Below are positions 55,837 to 64,000 of a stretch of 64,000 nucleotides of DNA, one piece after another. The DNA is from Eleusine coracana subsp. coracana. Taxonomy: Eukaryota; Streptophyta; Magnoliopsida; Poales; Poaceae. A model generated the notes under the pieces. It was not told where the DNA came from, ran no database searches, and saw nothing but the letters and a program-made list of their open reading frames with translations. The stretch spans positions 7,017,501 through 7,081,500 of the forward strand of contig CM064427.1 in assembly GCA_032690845.1 (NCBI GenBank), in the 5' to 3' direction. Each line of letters opens with the position of its first letter. Position 1 is the stretch's first letter. Made by a program: the position numbers and the translations under genes.

Positions 55837-56899
55837 GTGCCTGTTTGGAACCCTGGAATTGAATCCATTTCTTAGAATTAGATTCGAGAGAAATCAATTT
55901 TTCAGAATTGAATCAGTTTCAGAGCAATTCAATTCAAATGTTATTGTTTGGCTGACACAGAATTGAATTCTTACAATTAAAATCTGGAGCCTGTTTGGCT
56001 GTCCAGAATCAGTTTATTATAAAATCCACATAATACTCTGTACCATCTAATTCAAATACACAGCCATGGAAATATTAGAAGCCAACAATCTTCGAATAAG
56101 CTCAACATTCAACTCTATCAGACCACATACACATGTCAATATTCAGTACCAAGTGAAGCACATAAACAATTCAACATTCAACACTCAACAATCGGATAGG
56201 CCATTTTCAAGCACACGCGGAAGCACATACACAATTCAATACCCAGTACCATATGAAGTCACATTGATTTTTTATAATACAACTAATAAATTAAAATATG
56301 ATAGGATCATAGAGTATAGTCTTGGTGAAACTAAAATTTGTCATCTATTGCTTGATCTAAGCCATGTCAACTCTTGGTGAAACTAAAAATAAAGTTCTAC
56401 TGCTTGCTCTCTGCCTTCAACTTCTACCAGCAAGTGTCCAAAGAGTTATCTGCGTCACCCTATCAAAACAAACTGCAAAATGAGAATATATTGGTTAAAG
56501 AGAATATTAGGTATGTGCATGAAAAAGATGTGGCATTTATATAACCATGCAACACATATAGGCAACACTGAATTATAGACTAAATTCGACAAGCACTAAC
56601 CAAGCAAGCGAGAGGCTAACAGAATCGAAAACTGGCAAGTAAATGAAATACACCTGATCACACAGTTTGGTAACCAAAATAACAAACTGAGTTTATGTCT
56701 AACTAGGTCCGTAACGCTTTCAGTTTGACATCAGGAACAAGCTAAATATGTGAGTTATGACTTAATCAGACAAAAGATCACCTCAACTCAACCAAAACCT
56801 TGTTACTGTGTCGAGATCGTGTAGGGTATGAAACATATAAGCCATGTCAAAAGAACAATAATACAAGCTGCAGGTTATAATACAAAACTCACATGGATA

Positions 56900-57892
56900 T
56901 CACTTCTTAAGCTGCTTGAGAAGCCACCTCTTCCTCATTTCTGCTGGCAAGGCTATCATGGACTCAAACTTGCGTGCATCAGCAGTGAGGATGTCATATA
57001 GGTCAAGCACAGTATCTTCGTCAAGTCCATCAACCTCTCGAAGTGCAGCAAGTACTTCAGATGATGATGGGAGCTTTGTTGTATCTTCCTTCAATACTGT
57101 AGTAAGGCCATCAATTTTCTCAAACAAAGCAGAAGTGAAGGAGTCATCAGATCTCTGCCTTTTCAAACTGCTGCCTGAAGTTGTAGTGGATCCAGCTTGA
57201 TCCTTCTTGTTTCCATCTTCTTTAGCCATTTCTTTGGAGCTCTCTGATGCAGTTCTAGCTCCCTCTCCAGTTGCCTGATCCTTGCAGTAAACCAAACTGA
57301 TAGAGTCTCAATATTTGATGACCTTGTTCCTATAGCCTTTAGCTTCCTTGTTTTTTTGCAAGTGGTAAAATTAATAAATCAAGTGTCAATGCAAACATTT
57401 GAATGAACAGACAGAACAATCTACTAGAGATCAATAGTAGCAGCAAATGTATATATATGAAAAAGGGCAAAGTCAATTTAAGGCTGCATGTAAAAAAATA
57501 TGTATTACAGCAACAAAGATAGTTTTGAAAAGTTACCTCAATGTATGTCTCCCAGACATATTCACTATCAATTGAAAGCTTGTTTCTGTCCCAATCCCAG
57601 CCAAATCCACTAGTCGACAGTATGCCATTGATAATACTATAGTGTTTGTCAAACGTCTTGCTACGGGACTCGATGTTGCTCTTTGTAATGTTGACACCAC
57701 ATTTCTCACGAACATTCTTAATTGCAGCAGTGTAGACATGTGGCTTCCAGCCATTTTGACACCTATCTCCCTTCTTGTAATGCTCCACAAAAGTGTCCAG
57801 CAACACTTTATCCATCTCATCATCCCATGGAACATAGCCCCTTGACATTTTCTTGCTCTTCTCCATATCCTTAAGCAAAAGGAAAGTAGCAA
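56900..57892 (-). pseudogene. PIF/Harbinger ORF1 (Myb/SANT-like DNA-binding protein)
   Basis: Exon 1 (57892-57537; likely start MEKSKKMSRGYVPW) has a Myb/SANT-like trihelix domain: WDDEMDKVLLDTFVEHYKKG, WKPHVYTAAIKNVREKCGVN, SFGWDWD-type loop. A 190-nt intron (57347-57536) joins it to exon 2 (57346-56900), with AKGYRNKVIK and a Ser/Lys-rich tail ending EMRKRWLLKQLKK. One TGA, where TGG would be expected, interrupts exon 2 near 57307. ORF1 proteins work with the transposase in PIF/Pong elements. Confidence 0.82.
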
Positions 57893-58005
57893 TGGTTAAG
57901 GGTTAATGTAAGCATAAGAAAATATAAATGTGCAACAAGACAATAAAAGTTTAGACATATGCATAAGTAAATATAAATGTGCAGCAACACAATCATACAT
58001 TTGCA

Positions 58006-59231
58006 TTACACTTGTAGACCACGTCGTGCTTGGTAATCAGCAAACATCTGATTTGCTTTGGTGTCCCTAAAATTGTTCCACTCATTGGATGAATGGACAT
58101 GTGTGACACTTGGCTCTCCTTGACCATCAGTGGGTGCAGCAGCAATCAAACTATCAACTTGATTAAGAAGCGATTCATCCATATCCCTTTGTCTATCATG
58201 CAAAAAATTATGCAAGATGCAACAAGCATTTATGATCCTAATCTGCATGATTTACTTATATAAGTTAGTCAAATTATTACTTGATGGTGCAAATATGAGT
58301 TGCTTTCAATAAAGTTATCAATTCATACCTGGTTTTTCAAATCAAAATAAGAGTTCGTTCTTAATATGGCCCATCTCATCTTCAGCAGCGCAAATGTTCT
58401 TTCTATCACGTTTCGAGCTGTTGCATGACGCAAGTTATAAAGCTCTTTTGCTGTACATGGATTATTTCCTTGAGAAGCCCACTCTTTTAAGTGATAGCGT
58501 GTGGATCGATATGAGGCAAGGAATCTAGGATCATTTGTGTACCCAACATCTACTAGATAGTATTTACCATTCGGGACGCTAAAGGCATCCTCCCGAGACA
58601 TTGCGTCCCGTAATACCCGAGAGTCTGAAGCTGATCCTTTCCATCCCGCTAAGACATAAAGAAACTTCATTTCCCGGTCACAAACACCTAAAACGTTGGT
58701 TGTGATCTGTTGCTTCCTATTCCTATACCTGCCTTGGTCCTTTAGTGGCACATATACATCAACATGTGTACCATCTAGTGCACCGAGGCAATCCTCAAAC
58801 CATCTCCACTTGGGATCTTTAGGTTGTACATCTGCTGGATTAGGTAATTTAATGAACTCATGGCTTAATGATAGAATTCCTTGAAGAACTTCATTGAAGT
58901 GCTAACTGATTGGTTCAAGAGACCACCCATATGTGCTCTAGATAAGCCTCATTTTCACTGCATGACCTACTATAAGCAAAAAGATTGTCACCTTTTCTTC
59001 CACCGACACATTTAGGGTGTCCTGCATACCACATCTATCCCTTAAGATGGCACATAGGTCACTGAAAGACCGCTTAGTTAGGCACAAAGTTTCATAACAG
59101 TAGATGTTTGGGCCTTGATATATGTTTTGTAGCATTTTTTTTCTCTCCTCAACCTTTCTATCCTCAACCTCGTCGTCATCCACTATGTGTCTAGGTCTTC
59201 TTCGATGATACCGGTGTGCAATGAGAGTCAT
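58006..59231 (-). pseudogene. PIF/Harbinger transposase (DDE_Tnp_4), two nonsense codons
   Basis: Exon 1 is 59231-58329 and exon 2 is 58242-58006, with an intron GTATGA...CATGCAG (58243-58328). The DDE residues sit in CLGALDGTHVDV (first D), YYLVDVGYTNDPRF (second D) and NVIERTFALLKMRW (E). Exon 2 supplies IRIINACCILHNFLHDRQRD. The only breaks seen are two in-frame stops near 58938 and 58905, next to the helix-turn-helix region. The frame is otherwise open. Confidence 0.88.
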
Positions 59232-59239
59232 GATGGAAA

Positions 59240-60460
59240 CTACTACTACAACAACGACTCTCTTTCGCTTCCTTCTCTTGTATTGTTAGAAATCAATTGT
59301 GCATTTTGATTTGACATCTACAACATATGTGCAAATGCCTAGTATGAGCTCAAATAAGCAGTGAAATTAATACCACAGGACAACAAATATACATGCATCA
59401 CATAGTACTATAGAACTAGAATAGTGCATATTCATGTGTACTTTCAGAATATACAGACAAGAGTATACAAGATTATTGCTAATGGTAGACAAAATAATCT
59501 GATAAAACAACATTTCAAAAGTGCACAATTATGTTCCCTAATTCTGAACTATTCAGTCACACATGAACTAGAACTCAAGAAGACACCAGTAGTGGTGAGG
59601 CAAACAGCAACCACAAGAAAGCTGTCAGTCACCAATGTACGCGAATAAACTAATGAGACCAAACAAGCAAAACTATTCTGTATATGTTTAAATCAAAACT
59701 AGAGTATATTGCTATGTTAACTGAATTGCTTCATCTGGGACAAAGCCTAGTAGCTACAGATTAACAGAAATGTCTTCAATCAAGCATATAATAATCAAAA
59801 GAATAGTCGAGCTGGAGTATGAGAACAAACAGTTACAAGTGGCAAGACATCCAACTATCATCATAATCTCATAGATGACAGTAAATAAACAATGGCAATC
59901 CATGAACAACACTTCACCTGAAACCATTGACATATCCGACAGGACTGACAAGTTGCATCGAACCGTCATATACAATATGTAGCAAACCATAACGAATTAC
60001 AGATTAGTATATACTCAAGAGTGATATGTGGTATTGCAAATTTTATAATCCATCACTTAAAACATAAATAGGCACCTGATAGAAAACTATGTCAGTATGT
60101 TAACAAAATTCAATCTTCTGTAGTATGACGTTCTGGTTCATAAGCAGTAATTTGTTAGTTCAGCCTGTTCTGTACTATGCTTTTCTGGTTTAGAAATTGT
60201 GACCCTCTAGTATAATTAATAAATTGAAGGATCTTTCATCATGCAAGGAATCATGAGAAGAATGGTTTACAGTGGCAAAACATCCAACGATCATGACATC
60301 CACTTCGGGATTAACGTCAACACACATACAAAACAAGGAACGAGAACGCCATATCTGTACTTAGTACAAGTAATGCAATAACCATTTGAGAGGAAAACAT
60401 AGAAAATTGGCATTCACATTCACTGACACGGTACATGCATATGGCATCTCTGTTAGCCTA
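59240..60460. other. Non-coding part of the Harbinger element
   Basis: An AT-rich 1.2-kb stretch upstream of the transposase with no supported feature. Confidence 0.5.
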
Positions 60461-60583
60461 ACTCAGGCAGCTCTTGTCCTAGATACTACTAGCTGCATAT
60501 GATAGAGCGGGCGTGCACCAAAAGGGAGGTCGGAGGAAGGAGGCAAGAATAACTGGGACGCCATGGAGGTGCAGAAGGACACG

Positions 60584-60733
60584 GATCTCCCCTCCATCAG
60601 TGGCAACGATGCAGATCTCCCCTCTCGTGGCGGTGATAGGGCGGATCTCCCCTCCAGTGGTGGCGACGGCATGGATCTCCCCTCCAGTGGCGGCGACGGT
60701 GTGGATCTCCCCTCCCGTGGTGGAGATGGCGAT
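60584..60733. repeat. 30-bp minisatellite, five copies
   Basis: Units start GATCTCCCCTC at 60584, 60614, 60644, 60674 and 60704, exactly 30 bp apart. The plus strand would read DLPSSGGDGM-type decapeptides. It lies near the transposon's 5' (right) end in a GC-rich 500-bp stretch. Confidence 0.92.
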
Positions 60734-61219
60734 GACATGGAGCTCCACTCCCTTGGAAAGGACGGCAAGGAGCTTCCTCCTCCTGTGGTGGCGGCGGCTT
60801 GGTCGCGTTCGGGTGAGGACGACGTGGAGCTTCCCTCCTGTGGTGGCGGTGGCTTGGTCGCGTCGGGGGAGTGATGGGTGGAGGAGACGGAGACCTTCTG
60901 CGAAGGTGCAGGACGGCGAAGACCTCCCTCAGGTCGACAACTCCGTTCCGCCGGGGTGACGGCGCCGGAATCACCTCCCGCGGCGGCGGGGTCCTCGTCC
61001 CGTGGTGGCGGCGGCTTGTGTCGGGGGAGTCGGGAGGGAGTTAGGACTGGGAGATTCCAAGGGTTTCGGTAGTTTTCATTCGGAATTGGTGGCTGCCCAC
61101 CGATTCACCTCTTGGAAATGGGCCAAAATCATCAATTGAATTCGATGGCCCGCCAAACACGTCAATTTCTGGAAACTGTTTCAATTCAGCCCAAATCAGG
61201 GGATCCAAACATGCCCTTA

Positions 61220-61610
61220 GAGGAATTATAGATCCACTGCCCGATGTCCTTTTGGTTGCTTGACAGTTGAAACAATAGATCATCTTTTGTTCTCTTGTCC
61301 ACAAGCTGCTAACATTTGGACACACCTGGGAATTGATGTGCAGAACGCAAGCCACATCCAGGAAGCGCTTATGCGTCAACCGATTAGTAACTATCAGAAA
61401 AAAAAATATGGGTAACAATCTTTATAGCGGTTACATGGAACATCTGGCTAATGAGGAATAGGAAAGTTTTTGATGGCGCTTTACGTTCCACAAATCAAGT
61501 AATACAAAACTGCATTCAGACATTGCACCTTTGTCCTTCCCCACGACGAAGATGCGCAAGAAGATGGCGATCAGATGTTGCACTGCACTATGTGTTAGAC
61601 GAGATATAAT
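61220..61610 (+). pseudogene. LINE relic, 3' piece (split by Harbinger)
   Basis: Continuation of the LINE: CPFGCLTVETIDHLLFSC (zinc-binding module), PQAANIWTHLGIDVQN and the C-terminal WNIWLMRNRKVFDGALRSTN. No poly(A) end was found; the sequence runs into a truncated copia element. Confidence 0.82.
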
Positions 61611-64000
61611 CAATAGGGAGGGGGCATAGAGGCGTGTAGGAGCAAGGTGCGAACCACATTGTTTCATTTTGGGGCGATGTGTAAGGACAGGACATGCGCA
61701 AGACGGCGCCCTTAGTGAGGAAGAAGGATCGGGAGGACGAATTATCGAACTTGCAGCCATTGTCACATTGCACACGCTTGATGGTGCAACCAAATTGCGT
61801 GGCAACGTAGGAGAAGAAGTTGGCAAGGGTGGTGAAGGTGTCGGACTTCAACCCAAGGGGGAAGGTCCAGAGGAAGTGCGTGCAATCATCAAGTATAACT
61901 AGATAATATTTAAATCCGGACACGCTCGCTAGGGGAGAGGTCCATAGGTTGCAATGCACAAGATCAAATATGTGAGTAGCACGAGAAGAATGATGAAAGG
62001 GCAATCTATTGTGATGACCAAGTTGACACGCCTCACAAAAAGTTTAACTAGGTATCCTATTACAGGAAATGGCGGAGGTAGTAGCAAGTTTATGAAGGAC
62101 TTCACGCCCGAGTGACCAAGGCGTCGGTGCCAAACCAGCAGGGAAGCACCAGCGATCATAGCAGGGGCAGTGGGGTCGGGCGCCGGGAGCTGCCTGGTGT
62201 AGAGAGGGCCGGAGCTATTGCATCTAGTGATGATGTTCCTGGTGTGGAGATCCTTCATAGAGAAGCCAAAGAGGTCAAACTCGATAGAACAAGAGTTGTC
62301 AGTTGTAAATTGACGAACGGAAATAAGATTTTTGATAATGTCGGGAGCAACAAGGACATCACGAAGAAAAAGATTGTGAGGAAGAGTCATGGAGCCAGTG
62401 CCGAGGACAGGGAGGGAGGCACCGTTACCAACAATGATGGATAAAGGATAAGTGGAGGAGGGGGGAGGAGGAAGGGGAGATGTTACCAGCGTGGGAAGTC
62501 ATGTGGGAGCTGGCACCCGAGTCAAAGGCCCATTCGGTTGTTGAAGGCGAAGGGGCAATAGACACGGTGCTAAAGGCGCTCGCAAGAGCGTGTGGATCCC
62601 AAGGGCACCAGGCGGGCTGCAACGCAGAGGCTTGCAGCGCAGGGACAGGTGGAGTCGGTGCTGGAATCGGCGCCAGAGGGGGGGGGGGGGTGTAACCCGG
62701 GAAGCCGTAGGGTGGCGCGCCTACGATCAAGGCAAGCTGTGGGGGGGGGGGGGGGTGGAGGACGCTGCTGTCCATTGGGGCGAGCAGGGGCGGAGGGCCA
62801 CATGTGGATCGTGCCCGTCCATGGATCGTAGACGGAGGGCTAGGTGGGTGGCATTCCCTGTGGTGGGCGAGGGCCTCTACAGTGCCGGTTGCGACGGTTG
62901 TTGCCGCCACCACCACCACCACCACCACCGGGGGCAAGACCAGGGTACGAGACAGGAGGCCGTGGGATCGGCGCCAAGGGAGGGGCCGATGCCAGAGGGC
63001 ATGATGCACCGGGAGGACCGGGAGCAACGAGAGGAGTGGCGGGGGCATTAGGGGCGGACATGTTAAGCTCTTCTAGTTCCAGATCATCGCGGACGTCGGT
63101 GTAGGCCGGGAACGGCTTCTGTTACTTGATGAGGGCTGCCATGTACTGGAACTTCGCGTTGAGGCCTTGGAGGAACTAGAGAACGAGGGTCCTGTCGTGG
63201 ACGGGCTCACCAAGATCCCCGAGGGTGTCAGCCATGGCCTTCATGCGTTGGCAGCGCGACAGAGAGAGTGCCCTGGATGAAATTGCGGAACTTGGTGTCG
63301 AGGTGGAGAGCGCAAGTTTCCTGGTTGTCGAGGAACTGGCGCTTGATCCATAGCCACGCCGTACGAGCGGAGACGCCACGACGATCGTTGACAGCATCCA
63401 TGAGGTCAGGAGTGACGCTGTTGAAGATCCACGAGAGAACCACACAATCCATCCGGGTCTAGGCGGGATCGTGGGGGTGCACGTCATCGGAGAGAACATG
63501 ATCCTTGAGTGCATATCTGTCGAGGGTGAGCAAGATGTAGCCGCGCCACTTGTTGTAGTGGGGTGACGTGAGATCGAGGACCACCGGGACGAGAGCCTTG
63601 ATGTTCTGGACGGAGGAGGCCTGACCATGGAGCGCGGCGACGGTGGCGGCTTCATAGTCGGCAAAGGCGTCACCAACGTTGGAGTCGTCTGCCGATGGTG
63701 ATGAAGGCGGGTGAAGGAGAGCACGGGCGGTGGCGGCATCGGACTTGAGAGTGGCGGCGGCGGCACGCTCGCGATCGAGTGCTTCCTGTGCCGCCGAGGA
63801 CCCGCTTGTGAGCGGCCTCAGCGGCGGCGATGGCGTCGGCGGCACGTTTGGTGGTGGCCGCGGCGTCGAGAGCGGTAGCCTTGGCGGAGGCGTTAGAGCC
63901 ATGTTGGGCGGTAGGATCGTCGGAGGTCAAGAGAACAGACTTCGACGTAGCGGCGTCGGCAGAGACATGGCGATGGCGACGACTGAGAGGAGGTGGGCGG
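61610..64000 (-). pseudogene. Ty1/copia retrotransposon relic (gag, protease, partial integrase)
   Basis: On the minus strand, from the right edge: gag (LTSPHYNKWRGYILLTLDRY; TRMDCVVLSWIFNSVTPDLM), protease with the active site in WAFDSGASSHMTS (about 62495-62535), the GAG-pre-integrase motif LLVWHRRLGHSG (about 62110-62145) and the integrase core up to CPYTSPQNE (about 61685). The reverse transcriptase and left LTR are missing, so the element is truncated at about 61610. Frames change several times, with poly(G) and poly(CCA) runs near 62690, 62740 and 62910. It continues beyond the window. Confidence 0.88.

Larger units (their letters stand above)
55837..61216 (-). mobile_element. PIF/Harbinger DNA transposon, 5.4 kb
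   Basis: The ends GTGCCTGTTTGGAACCC and (reverse complement) GGGCATGTTTGGATCCC are flanked by the 3-bp TSD TTA (55834-55836, 61217-61219). Removing it rejoins two parts of a LINE. Both Harbinger genes, the transposase and the Myb-like ORF1, are on the minus strand. Confidence 0.92.

Noticed and set aside
60463..61072. Several overlapping Pro/Ser/Arg-rich frames
   Set aside because: They arise from the GC-rich 30-bp minisatellite region in the Harbinger element; no conserved domain.
1..64000. CRISPR arrays, bacterial operons, rRNA genes
   Set aside because: The sequence is clearly plant nuclear; no regular spacer arrays or rRNA segments were seen.

Overview
The window is plant nuclear DNA from a grass, most likely rice (Oryza) or a close relative. 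The evidence is small GT-AG introns, GC-rich first exons, Stowaway and hAT MITEs, a Tat-lineage Ty3 element with an antisense gene, plant PPR-DYW and mTERF genes, and monocot-type small-RNA promoters. Everything was read by eye: domain and family names come from recognised motifs, and splice sites were placed by checking GT/AG and codon phase.

Host genes: (i) an intronless mTERF-family gene (16686-17969, minus); (ii) a polycistronic snoRNA gene (about 23184-25900, plus) with three U14 copies, a duplicated H/ACA-like RNA and further C/D candidates; (iii) a broken small heat-shock gene (28015-28575, minus); (iv) a U1 snRNA gene (30286-30448, plus); (v) a five-exon plastid/membrane protein gene with a 1-nt frame defect (31566-33541, minus); (vi) a 24-exon AAA ATPase gene whose frame is fully open (35746-46514, minus); (vii) a PPR-DYW gene (53192-55033, minus).

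The rest is mostly transposons, many with terminal repeats and target-site duplications (TSDs) I could read. 1-3033 is the 3' part of a decayed Ty3 chromovirus. 3122-15791 is a complete 12.7-kb Tat-type Ty3 element (TSD ATACC) with gag-pol on the minus strand, a 111-bp tandem array and a spliced antisense gene on the plus strand. Two 5'-truncated LINEs (33945-35026 and 40642-41615) have 14-bp TSDs. A Pack-MULE (46868-47834, TSD AAATGTATC) lies just upstream of the AAA gene. A full-length hAT element (49116-52491, TSD GCGATAAG) split one copy of a 190-bp tandem repeat. A PIF/Harbinger element (55837-61216, TSD TTA) split a LINE, and that LINE is joined to a truncated Ty1/copia element running off the right edge. 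Most transposon proteins carry only a few stops or frameshifts.

The least obvious content is in the ORF-poor stretches: the snoRNA cluster and the U1 gene, each with recognisable Pol II promoter elements (TGGGCY/GGCCCA boxes plus a TATA box).
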